A stretch of 7,096 bases of DNA from an uncultured Methanobrevibacter sp. (lineage in GTDB: Archaea > Methanobacteriota > Methanobacteria > Methanobacteriales > Methanobacteriaceae). Both the position numbers and the translations under genes were made by a program. The DNA is taken from the NCBI GenBank assembly GCA_902782595.1, contig CACZNW010000036.1, positions 1-7,096 of the forward strand, in the 5' to 3' direction. Shown one piece after another: positions 1 to 6,036 of the stretch. Position 1 is the stretch's first letter, and each line of letters starts with the position of its first letter. Below the pieces are notes generated by a model. That model saw only the letters and a program-made list of their open reading frames with translations. It did no database searches and had not been told where the DNA came from.

Positions 1-877
1 AGAAGCTAAAAAAATGCTCGGAAGGACTCCTGAGGATATTCTTGCAGTAAGACCTTTGAAAAAAGGAGTTATAGAAAATGTTGTACAGGCACAGGCATTA
101 CTTATAAAAGCAATGCAGATAGGTATTAATGAAGGTGAAACTGTAGGAAGAATTGTCATCGGTATTCCTGGAGATGCATCTGAAGTTGAGAAAAATGCCG
201 CTGAAGAGATTGGAAGAAAGGCAGGTGCACAAAATATTCTAGTTATTAGTGAAGGATTGGCTGCAGCTATAGGTGCAGGTTTACCTATTGCTGAGCCTAA
301 CGGTACTATGGTTGTAGATATTGGTGCAGGCTCAACTGATATTGTAATCATTTCATTAGGTGGAATAAATGATATTGAAACTGTTAGATGTGGTGGGGAT
401 GACATTGACAATAAGATAGTGGAACTTGTAGCAGAAAAATACGATGTAGCTATTGGTATTCATGATGCGGAATCTGCAAAAATGGAAGTTGGTATGGTTC
501 ATTGTTCCGAACAGCTTGAAAACTTAAGTGTTGAAGTTATTGGAAAATCTCTTGAAACAAACAGGCCTAAAAAAGTGGTTATTGATTCCATGCTTGTTGC
601 AGATGCAGTAGAACCGTTCATGCAACAGATTGTTGATGGTTTGAATGTTATTCTTGAAAGATTATCTCCTGAATTAATGATGGGAGTCTATAACAATGCT
701 GTTGCTGTTGGAGGAAGTTCAAGGCTCCGCGGTATAAAGGAAAGAATCTTTGATGAAATTGGCATACCAATAGAAATTTCTGAAGATCCGATGACTGTTG
801 TTGCAAAAGGTACTGCAATCGTTGCTGCTGAACCTCTTGCTTTAGAACCTGAAGTCCGTCTCAGGGCTATGAAATAA
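1..877 (+). CDS. MreB/actin-like ATPase, 5'-truncated by window edge
   Basis: C-terminal 291 codons of an MreB-type member of the actin/Hsp70 ATPase superfamily. The frame is open to the left edge: codons for EAKK precede the ATG at 14, and EAKKMLGRTP is the motif found about 60 residues into bacterial MreB, so that ATG is internal. Counting from it, residues 99-117 (MVVDIGAGSTDIVIISLGG) form the phosphate-2 loop and following strands. Residues 127-131 (GGDDI) match the conserved MreB GGD segment. Residues 232-241 (VGGSSRLRGI) match the adenosine-binding loop, and 251-259 (IPIEISEDP) precede the usual C-terminal helix. Bacterial MreB polymerises under the membrane and guides wall synthesis. 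In this archaeon a cytoskeletal or envelope role is inferred only. No mreC or mreD follows; the next gene is rnhB. A DnaK-like or other actin-fold protein is less likely because the MreB motifs are collinear. Confidence 0.85.
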   Translation, partial: EAKKMLGRTPEDILAVRPLKKGVIENVVQAQALLIKAMQIGINEGETVGRIVIGIPGDASEVEKNAAEEIGRKAGAQNILVISEGLAAAIGAGLPIAEPNGTMVVDIGAGSTDIVIISLGGINDIETVRCGGDDIDNKIVELVAEKYDVAIGIHDAESAKMEVGMVHCSEQLENLSVEVIGKSLETNRPKKVVIDSMLVADAVEPFMQQIVDGLNVILERLSPELMMGVYNNAVAVGGSSRLRGIKERIFDEIGIPIEISEDPMTVVAKGTAIVAAEPLALEPEVRLRAMK

Positions 878-899
878 ATTTATTTTTATTTCATTTCTA

Positions 900-908
900 T
901 TTTTTTTT
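900..908 (+). terminator. Poly-T tract after the MreB-like gene
   Basis: A run of nine T lies inside a wider T-rich stretch (about 883-920) just after the TAA stop. Archaeal RNA polymerase terminates on non-template T tracts without needing a hairpin, so this fits a terminator. It ends only 12 bases before the rnhB ATG, which leaves no room for a promoter between them. It may therefore be leaky or only 3'-end forming. Confidence 0.45.
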
Positions 909-920
909 ATTTTGATTTTT

Positions 921-1535
921 ATGGATATTTTAGGTGTTGATGAAGCGGGAAGAGGGTCTGTTTTAGGTCCTATGGTAATTGCGGGAGTTATTGTTCCTGA
1001 AAAAATGGAAAAAGTCCTTGAAAGGATGGGCGTTAAGGATTCCAAAAGATTAACCCCAAACAGACGTACAATTCTTTCCCGTAAATTAAAGAAAATGTTC
1101 GAATATGATATTATTGTTATTTCTGCCCGTCAAATTGATGAAATGAGGGCAGATGGCATTAATCTTAATGAAATTGAAAAGAATGCAATGGAAGAACTTA
1201 TTTTAAGATTAAAACCTGAAAAAGCCATTGTCGATGCTGTGGATGTTAAGGCTGAAAGATTTCAGAAAAACCTTCGAAAAGACACAGGTTTTGACATTAT
1301 TGCTGAGCACAAGGCTGATGATACATATATTCAGGTAAGTGCAGCATCTATTATTGCAAAAGCTGAAAGAGATGCTTATATTGCAGAAATAAATAAGGAA
1401 TACATAAAATCTGGAGGTATAGGCTCAGGTTATCCTTCAGACCCGACAACCAAAAAGTTCCTCTCAAACTATACTTATGATGAAATGCCTGATTTTGTTA
1501 GAAGGTCATGGAATACAGTTGCAAAAATGAAATAA
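921..1535 (+). CDS. rnhB: Ribonuclease HII
   Basis: RNase HII cuts the RNA strand of RNA-DNA hybrids and nicks at single ribonucleotides in DNA. The 204-residue product has the usual archaeal length. The N terminus carries the hallmark DEAGRG with acidic residues D7 and E8, followed by LGPMVIAGV. The third acid is D105 in IVDAVD, and the fourth D133 in EHKADD, next to the family segment SAASIIAKAERD (140-151). A GSGYPSDP segment (168-175) fits the conserved C-terminal part. The ATG at 921 is chosen over an in-frame TTG at 912 because archaeal homologues begin directly with the DILGVDEAGRG strand, and because a TGAT core lies four bases before it. There is no strong Shine-Dalgarno site. The gene is flanked on both sides by T runs, so it may be transcribed apart from its neighbours. 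Confidence 0.96.
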   Translation: MDILGVDEAGRGSVLGPMVIAGVIVPEKMEKVLERMGVKDSKRLTPNRRTILSRKLKKMFEYDIIVISARQIDEMRADGINLNEIEKNAMEELILRLKPEKAIVDAVDVKAERFQKNLRKDTGFDIIAEHKADDTYIQVSAASIIAKAERDAYIAEINKEYIKSGGIGSGYPSDPTTKKFLSNYTYDEMPDFVRRSWNTVAKMK

Positions 1536-1544
1536 TTTTCATGA

Positions 1545-1552
1545 TTTTTTTT
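1545..1552 (+). terminator. Poly-T tract after rnhB
   Basis: A run of eight T starts nine bases after the rnhB stop codon, with no obvious hairpin. This is the form expected of an intrinsic archaeal terminator. A candidate TATA box for the next gene lies about 35 bases further on, so a transcription-unit boundary here is plausible. Confidence 0.5.
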
Positions 1553-1587
1553 AAATAATTTTAAGTATATGAATCAATAAACTATTC

Positions 1588-1594
1588 TTATAAA
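1588..1594 (+). promoter_or_regulatory. Candidate TATA box for the exbB-exbD-purO unit
   Basis: TTATAAA stands about 35-41 bases before the exbB start. With the usual archaeal spacing of about 25 bases to the start site, transcription would begin near 1614-1620 and give a short leader that includes the GGGAT site. Other TATA-like words in this AT-rich spacer, such as AATATAAT around 1603-1610, cannot be excluded, and no clear BRE purine tract is visible. Confidence 0.35.
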
Positions 1595-1628
1595 CGATTT
1601 TCAATATAATTTAATTATAGGGATAAAA

Positions 1629-2468
1629 ATGATTGTTGAGTATATTATGCATTTCATTGATGGGATAATGGATATTTTTACTCAGGGGGGAATTATTACA
1701 TATATTATTCTCTTCATAGGTATTTACGGTCTTATTATTTCATTAAGAAAAATCGCATATCTTAGAGGAATTAGTAAAGTTGATACAACCGAAATTTTCG
1801 GTGTTGTAACAGCATCCATGGAAAGAGGCGGTGCTGTTGAAGCTTTAAAGCAGATTAGCGGTTTTAAAAATCCTATTTCTAGAATTATTTCCGAAACTTT
1901 AAAAATCGGTTATAAGAATAAAACTGAAGTTGAAGAAAGTATGGAGCAGATTTTCATTGTTGAAGTTGCTAAGATGACTAAAGGTTTGAATACTGTAAAA
2001 ACCATTATAGAACTTGCTCCGTTTTTAGGTTTGATAGGTACAGTTATAGGTATTTGGATGACTTTCAAATCATTGGGTGTGCATCCGGATACTGCTGCAA
2101 TGGCGGAAGGTATCTATGTGGCTTTAACAACTACAATCATGGGTCTTTTGGTCGCTATTGTGTTGTTGCCATTGCATACTTATATTCAGGGACTTATAGA
2201 TGCTGAAATGGATAAAATCGAACTTGCTACAAAAATGACTAACTGGGGATATGCTGTAGTAAAAGTTAGAGTGGATTCTAATGTGGAATGTGCACTTGAA
2301 GCTTTACAGGAAGCTGAAGGTGTTGTTAATACTAGATTGATTTCTGATCCTTACGCTAATATTAAGGTTTCTTTTAAGCCAAGTATGTTGGATAAAAGTA
2401 TTGCAAATATTATTTTAGAGAAATGTAATGTTAATGCTGAAATTACTGAAAGTAAACTGAGACAATAA
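1629..2468 (+). CDS. MotA/TolQ/ExbB-family proton channel subunit with extra C-terminal domain
   Basis: Inner-membrane subunit of an ExbB/TolQ/MotA-type ion channel, which uses ion flow to drive a partner protein. The 279 residues show the family topology: one membrane segment at about 21-39, a long cytoplasmic loop (40-125), then two membrane segments at about 126-149 and 160-185. APFLGLIGTVIGI (130-142) and EGIYVALTTTIMGLL (160-174) match the conserved ExbB/TolQ pore segments, including the G-T-V turn and the threonines of the last helix. Unusually, the cytoplasmic tail (about 208-275) is long and alternates strand and helix in a beta-alpha-beta-beta-alpha-beta order, like a ferredoxin-fold or HMA-type domain but without a CxxC metal site. 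A GGGAT site four bases before the ATG supports the start. An ExbD-like gene follows 12 bases later. What it energises is not known; the organism type has no outer membrane and no TonB is seen here. Confidence 0.88.
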   Translation: MIVEYIMHFIDGIMDIFTQGGIITYIILFIGIYGLIISLRKIAYLRGISKVDTTEIFGVVTASMERGGAVEALKQISGFKNPISRIISETLKIGYKNKTEVEESMEQIFIVEVAKMTKGLNTVKTIIELAPFLGLIGTVIGIWMTFKSLGVHPDTAAMAEGIYVALTTTIMGLLVAIVLLPLHTYIQGLIDAEMDKIELATKMTNWGYAVVKVRVDSNVECALEALQEAEGVVNTRLISDPYANIKVSFKPSMLDKSIANIILEKCNVNAEITESKLRQ

Positions 2469-2469
2469 A

Positions 2470-2476
2470 AGGTGAT
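2470..2476 (+). promoter_or_regulatory. Shine-Dalgarno site that sets the exbD-like start
   Basis: AGGTGAT is complementary to the archaeal 16S rRNA 3' end and sits four bases before the GTG at 2481. This selects that GTG over the in-frame GTG at 2472, which lies inside the site. Confidence 0.85.
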
Positions 2477-2480
2477 TGTA

Positions 2481-2891
2481 GTGGCTATTGATGTTAAAAA
2501 ATACAAAAAGAAATTAGATCAAAAACCCTCTATTAATCTTGTTCCTTTCATTGATATTCTTTTTACTATAATGATTTTTTTAGTTGTTACAAGTAATTTT
2601 TCAGCTACTGATGTTCAGGCAGACACTGCAGAAGATATTGAAGATGCAGGCGGAAAACCAAATGTCACTGATGTTTCCGGTGACCAGGAATATTATGTAA
2701 TGCCGGTAGCTAATTTACATAAAGTCACTGTCAATGGTCAGGATCGCTCGGATGCGATTGCAGGCAGTGCCGTAGGGGTACAGGCAAATGTTATTGACCA
2801 GGGACAGGTTACTATTAAGCCTGGTGAAATCGTCATTGAGACTCCTCCTGGAGTATCTGCAGATGTGGCGGTACAGCGTCCTGAACTTTAA
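2481..2891 (+). CDS. ExbD/TolR-like partner of the proton channel
   Basis: Predicted single-pass membrane protein of 136 residues, close to the usual ExbD length. A basic cytoplasmic start (DVKKYKKKLDQK) leads into INLVPFIDILFTIMIFLVV (residues 18-36). This matches the ExbD signature of a single helix holding an essential aspartate, here D25. In ExbD that residue takes part in proton transfer within the ExbB pore. The rest (about 40-136) would be extracytoplasmic: an acidic linker, then a short strand-rich part (VTIKPGEIVIETPPG). This outer domain is weakly similar to anything I recognise. It may relate to the archaeal DUF2149 family found beside ExbB homologues, but I cannot confirm that. 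The start is GTG, set by the strong upstream ribosome site. Pairing with the ExbB homologue in one transcript strongly supports the channel role. Confidence 0.8.
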   Translation: MAIDVKKYKKKLDQKPSINLVPFIDILFTIMIFLVVTSNFSATDVQADTAEDIEDAGGKPNVTDVSGDQEYYVMPVANLHKVTVNGQDRSDAIAGSAVGVQANVIDQGQVTIKPGEIVIETPPGVSADVAVQRPEL

Positions 2892-2906
2892 ATATGGAGA
2901 TATAAA

Positions 2907-3533
2907 ATGTATACTGGGAGAATTTTATCAACTGGAATGAATTGTGACGGTAAACCTTTCGTGGCATACAGGGTATCAAGCAGATCATTTCCAAACAGGA
3001 GATGCCTGAAATTTGATAACCGTGCGGCTGTTGTTCCAAAGGAAGGTTTTGAAAAGGATATTTACGAGAATACATATATTACATATAACTGTATTCGTAT
3101 CGTAAGAGATATGGCCATTGTTTCAAATGGGGCGCACACCGATGTTATAGCAGATAAAATAGGTCTGGGAATGAATATCAAGGATGCAATTGCATATTCA
3201 CTTCTGACTATGGACTATGAAAAGGATGATTACAACACTCCAAGAATAGCTGCTGTTGTTACATCAACAAATAAAAAGGATGAATATGGATGTTATGTTG
3301 GAATAGCCAACGATAAAAAGATATTGGTTGAAGAAGTGCCATATGGGCAGGCAGTATTTATCTCAACATATGGTAGTCAGGTACCTGATCAGGTTAATTT
3401 TGAGGCTAAAACTGCCAAGGAAGCTGTAAAATACATATTTGATGAGGGTACTTTTGCAAATTATAAAAAACCGGTCACATCTAGTGCTGCGGTTTTTGAT
3501 GGAGAATGGACAATAGATGTCTATAATCCATAA
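2907..3533 (+). CDS. purO: Archaeal IMP cyclohydrolase
   Basis: PurO closes the ring of FAICAR to give IMP, the last step of de novo purine synthesis in many archaea that lack the bacterial PurH cyclohydrolase domain. It is a cytoplasmic enzyme with an Ntn-hydrolase-like fold. The 208 residues match the family length of about 200, and recognisable family segments run in order: YRVSSRSFPN (21-30), YNCIRIV (60-66), SNGAHTDVIADK (73-84), MDYEKDDYNTPRIAA (102-116) and the ISTYGS region near the C terminus. GGAGAT five bases before the ATG supports the start. The gene follows the ExbD-like gene by 15 bases, so the two are probably co-transcribed, although their functions are not obviously linked. 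IMP feeds GTP, the substrate of ArfA encoded downstream. Confidence 0.95.
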   Translation: MYTGRILSTGMNCDGKPFVAYRVSSRSFPNRRCLKFDNRAAVVPKEGFEKDIYENTYITYNCIRIVRDMAIVSNGAHTDVIADKIGLGMNIKDAIAYSLLTMDYEKDDYNTPRIAAVVTSTNKKDEYGCYVGIANDKKILVEEVPYGQAVFISTYGSQVPDQVNFEAKTAKEAVKYIFDEGTFANYKKPVTSSAAVFDGEWTIDVYNP

Positions 3534-3536
3534 TTC

Positions 3537-3545
3537 TTTTTTTTT
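3537..3545 (+). terminator. Poly-T tract between purO and cofE
   Basis: Nine consecutive T begin three bases after the purO stop codon, with no hairpin. The tract fits an archaeal T-tract terminator. It lies only 21 bases before the chosen cofE start, so any promoter for cofE would have to sit inside purO, or transcription must read through. Confidence 0.45.
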
Positions 3546-3566
3546 AAAAGTTTTTAGATGATATTT

Positions 3567-4331
3567 ATGAGTATTGAATTGTTTGGCTTAGAAGGTATTC
3601 CCATTGTTGACGGGGATAGTGATATTTCTCAAATCATTAAAGAAGCAATAGAAAAGCAGGGTTGTGGTTTGAATCATGGAGATATTGTTTTAATTGCTGA
3701 AACCTTAATTTCAAAAGCGGAAGAAAACTTCATTAAACTGGATGATCTGGCACCTTCAGATTTTGCTGTTAGACTTGCCAATGAATCAGGCAAGGATCCG
3801 AGACTGGTTGAAGCTATTTTAAATGAATCCAGTGAAGTTGTACGTATTGGTCCCAATTTTATCATAACCGAAACAAAACACGGTTTTGTATGTGCAAATG
3901 CAGGTATTGACGAGTCCAATGTTGGCGATGGTCTTGCCACTCCGATGCCGGGTGATGCCGATAAGTCTGCCCGTGAAATCAGACAGTATCTGGAGGACTG
4001 CTTTGATGAGGAGATTGCAGTTATAATCACAGATACTCAGGGTAGAGCTTTCAGATTTGGAGCTGTCGGTACTGCCATAGGATGTTCTGGAATTTCACCA
4101 ATCTGGAAGCGTGTCGGTGAAAAGGATCTGTATGGTCGTGAACTGGAAACGACTGAAATTGCAACCTGTGATGAACTTGCAGCTGCAGCATCCCTTATAA
4201 TGGGGCAGGCAGATGAAGGTCTTCCGGTTGTTATTATGCGTGGATTCAATGCTTTTGATACTTTAAGAAACATAGATTCAAACATCAAATCTGTTTTAAT
4301 GCCTAAAAAAGCAGATGTATTTAGAAAATAG
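3567..4331 (+). CDS. cofE: Coenzyme F420-0:L-glutamate ligase
   Basis: CofE adds L-glutamate residues to F420-0 using GTP, the last steps of coenzyme F420 synthesis. The 254 residues are close to the length of known archaeal CofE. Visible family segments are GLEGIP near the N terminus (7-12), ETLISKAE (45-52), TKHGFVCANAGIDESNV (103-119) and ITDTQGRAFRFGAVGTAIG (154-172), then DLYGREL (187-193). D115 in NAGID and D156 in ITDTQGR lie where metal-binding acids occur in the family. An in-frame ATG at 3558 would add three residues (MIF). ATG 3567 is preferred because homologues begin just before the first strand and because a GATGAT site lies four bases upstream, but the earlier start remains possible. 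The TAG stop overlaps the ribosome site of cofD, so translation of the two is probably coupled. Confidence 0.95.
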   Translation: MSIELFGLEGIPIVDGDSDISQIIKEAIEKQGCGLNHGDIVLIAETLISKAEENFIKLDDLAPSDFAVRLANESGKDPRLVEAILNESSEVVRIGPNFIITETKHGFVCANAGIDESNVGDGLATPMPGDADKSAREIRQYLEDCFDEEIAVIITDTQGRAFRFGAVGTAIGCSGISPIWKRVGEKDLYGRELETTEIATCDELAAAASLIMGQADEGLPVVIMRGFNAFDTLRNIDSNIKSVLMPKKADVFRK

Positions 4332-4336
4332 GTGAT
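4331..4336 (+). promoter_or_regulatory. Shine-Dalgarno site of cofD overlapping the cofE stop
   Basis: GGTGAT begins on the last base of the cofE TAG stop and ends four bases before the ATG at 4341. It selects that start over GTG 4332 and ATG 4335, both in the same frame but overlapping the site. Ribosomes ending on cofE would cover it. Confidence 0.85.
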
Positions 4337-4340
4337 GGTT

Positions 4341-5246
4341 ATGATTACTGTTTTATCTGGAGGAACTGGTACTCCAAAATTATTACAGGGGCTAAAAGAA
4401 ATTGTACCTCCTGCGGAATTAAATATTATAGTCAATACACTGGAAAATAATTATTTTTCAGGAGTTTATGTTTCCGCAGACATTGATACTGTATTGTATA
4501 CGATGTCTGATATGATTAACGAGGAAGTATGGTATGGTGTAAAAGACGACACATTCATTACTCATGAAAGACTCCATGAACTTGGCTGTGGGGAACTTCT
4601 TAGAATTGGAGACATAGACCGTGCAACCAAAATACAAAAGACTCAATTAATGGAAAGGTATGGTCTTAAAAAGGCATGCGAAATTCAGGCTGAAAATATG
4701 GGAATCGAGTCAAAAATAATTCCAATGAGCGAACAGCAGTCCGATATAAAAATCATCACGGACATCGGAGAGTTGGAATTCCATGATTTTTTAATCAAGT
4801 ATCAGTCACGGCCTGAGGTGTTAGACATTAAGTTTTCCAATGTTTCTCCAAGCGAAGGGATCATTGAAACAATTGAAAACTCCGATGCGGTAGTTATAGG
4901 ACCGTCTAATCCTATCACTTCAATTTCACCAATTTTATATCTTGAAGGAGTTCGTGATGCTTTAAAAGATGCTCATGTTATTGCTGTTTCACCAATTATA
5001 GGTTCAAATACAGTTTCAGGACCGGCCAATAAATTCATGCAGGCCTTAGGTATAGAAGTTTCTTCAGTTGGTGTTGCATCACTATATCAGGATTTTTTAG
5101 ATAATATTGTTATAGATGTTAAAGATTATAATTTAAAATCACAATTAAATCAAATAGTTAATAAGGTAACAGTTACAAATACTATAATGAATAATTCATG
5201 TGTTAAAAGAGAGTTGGCACAGATTATTATGGATAGTATTCCTTAA
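4341..5246 (+). CDS. cofD: 2-phospho-L-lactate transferase (F420-0 synthase)
   Basis: CofD transfers the phospholactyl group from its guanosine-diphosphate-activated form to FO, producing F420-0 and GMP. The 301-residue product has family length. The N terminus holds the nucleotide-binding SGGTGTPKL (6-14). ADIDT (46-50), WYGVKDDTF (64-72), RIGDIDRA (88-95), IGPSNPITSISPIL (186-199) and SPIIGSNTVSGPA (217-229) follow in the usual order. Where many CofD proteins have a VNTADD-type loop, this one reads VNTLENNYFSG (31-41), so acidic residues often seen there are replaced; this could be a lineage feature. The gene lies directly after cofE, which acts on its product, and 19 bases before arfA, which acts early in making FO. 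All three probably share a transcript. Confidence 0.95.
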   Translation: MITVLSGGTGTPKLLQGLKEIVPPAELNIIVNTLENNYFSGVYVSADIDTVLYTMSDMINEEVWYGVKDDTFITHERLHELGCGELLRIGDIDRATKIQKTQLMERYGLKKACEIQAENMGIESKIIPMSEQQSDIKIITDIGELEFHDFLIKYQSRPEVLDIKFSNVSPSEGIIETIENSDAVVIGPSNPITSISPILYLEGVRDALKDAHVIAVSPIIGSNTVSGPANKFMQALGIEVSSVGVASLYQDFLDNIVIDVKDYNLKSQLNQIVNKVTVTNTIMNNSCVKRELAQIIMDSIP

Positions 5247-5265
5247 AAAAAGAGGCGAATATTAA

Positions 5266-6027
5266 ATGATACAAATGACATTAATACAAATTGATAATTA
5301 TGGGCCTTGGACAGTTACTCCGAGACCAAGAACTGAATCAGATTTACAAATGCTACAGGCAAGTTTGTTTGCAGATTTAAATAATCATTTTGGAAATAAA
5401 AAAGGTTTAGTTTTCTTTACAAGATTCGATAACTTGCTTGCAATTTCAAATGGTTTAAACGAAGAAGACCATTTAAGAATTCAAAGATCAATTAGAAACA
5501 GATATCCAATTACTGTAAGTATGGGCGTAGGTGCTGCTGAAACACCTCATGAGGCTCAAAAACTGGCAACAATTGCACTTCAAAATGCAGGAAGTGCGCA
5601 GTCAGGTAAAAGAAAAGAGATTTTAGCTGTTGACAGTCTGGTTTCAGAAGAGGACAGTTTCGTTCAGGCAGCACACATTGACATTAACAGCGTCACAGAG
5701 ACATTAACAGACATTGAATCAGCTTTTGATACAAGTTTTATGGTCAATAAGGCTCAGCATTACCTGATGACTAAATTAATCAAAAAAGGAGCATTACTGT
5801 TCTTCATCGGTGGAGATAACTTCATGTCTCCTTGTAACGGTCTCACCGAGCAGGAAATTGAAGATATTATGGTCGAAATTGACGAAGAAATCGGTATCAA
5901 ACTTAAAGCAGGTATTGGCAGAGGTAAAAATGCTGAAGACGCCGCATATATGGCTGACATTGGTCTTGAGGAAATACGTGCACACAACAATGAAATGTGG
6001 ACATGGGTTGTTGAAAAGGAAGACTAG
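5266..6027 (+). CDS. arfA: GTP cyclohydrolase III
   Basis: Archaeal GTP cyclohydrolase III turns GTP into the formylamino-pyrimidine nucleotide FAPy and pyrophosphate, the first step towards riboflavin and FO. It resembles the Methanocaldococcus enzyme MJ0145 from its first residues (IQIDNYGPWTVTP, 7-19) and in length (253 residues). The protein is built of two related halves with the palm fold shared with GGDEF cyclases. The first has IQIDNYGPW and FFTRFDN (50-56). The second has HIDINSVTETLTD (137-149) and FFIGGDNFMSP (179-189), where GGD sits at the GGDEF-like turn. Each half ends with a helix-rich EDA or HEAQKLA-type segment. GAGGCGA seven bases before the ATG is a one-mismatch ribosome site. 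Its place after cofE and cofD fits a supply role for F420 as well as flavins. Confidence 0.95.
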   Translation: MIQMTLIQIDNYGPWTVTPRPRTESDLQMLQASLFADLNNHFGNKKGLVFFTRFDNLLAISNGLNEEDHLRIQRSIRNRYPITVSMGVGAAETPHEAQKLATIALQNAGSAQSGKRKEILAVDSLVSEEDSFVQAAHIDINSVTETLTDIESAFDTSFMVNKAQHYLMTKLIKKGALLFFIGGDNFMSPCNGLTEQEIEDIMVEIDEEIGIKLKAGIGRGKNAEDAAYMADIGLEEIRAHNNEMWTWVVEKED

Positions 6028-6036
6028 GAGAATGTC

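Noticed and set aside
14..16. ATG at 14 as the true start of the MreB-like gene.
   Set aside because: The frame is open upstream, the four preceding residues complete a conserved MreB motif, and starting here would remove the first part of the ATPase fold.
842..1045. Minus-strand open frame across the MreB-rnhB spacer, and a similar one at 2833-3075.
   Set aside because: Both overlap confident plus-strand genes, and their translations are low-complexity or motif-free. No start signal was seen.
2250..2465. Heavy-metal binding by the C-terminal domain of the ExbB homologue.
   Set aside because: The strand-helix order resembles HMA domains, but there is no CxxC or other evident ligand pair.
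4329..4331. TAG of cofE (and of arfA) as a pyrrolysine codon.
   Set aside because: Each protein is complete at its TAG by family length, and Methanobacteriales are not known to use pyrrolysine. A plain stop overlapping the next ribosome site explains it.
3674..4435. Two minus-strand open frames (3674-4030 and 4037-4435) opposite cofE.
   Set aside because: They mirror the well-conserved cofE coding frame, have no ribosome site and show no recognisable protein motifs; they are shadows of codon usage.
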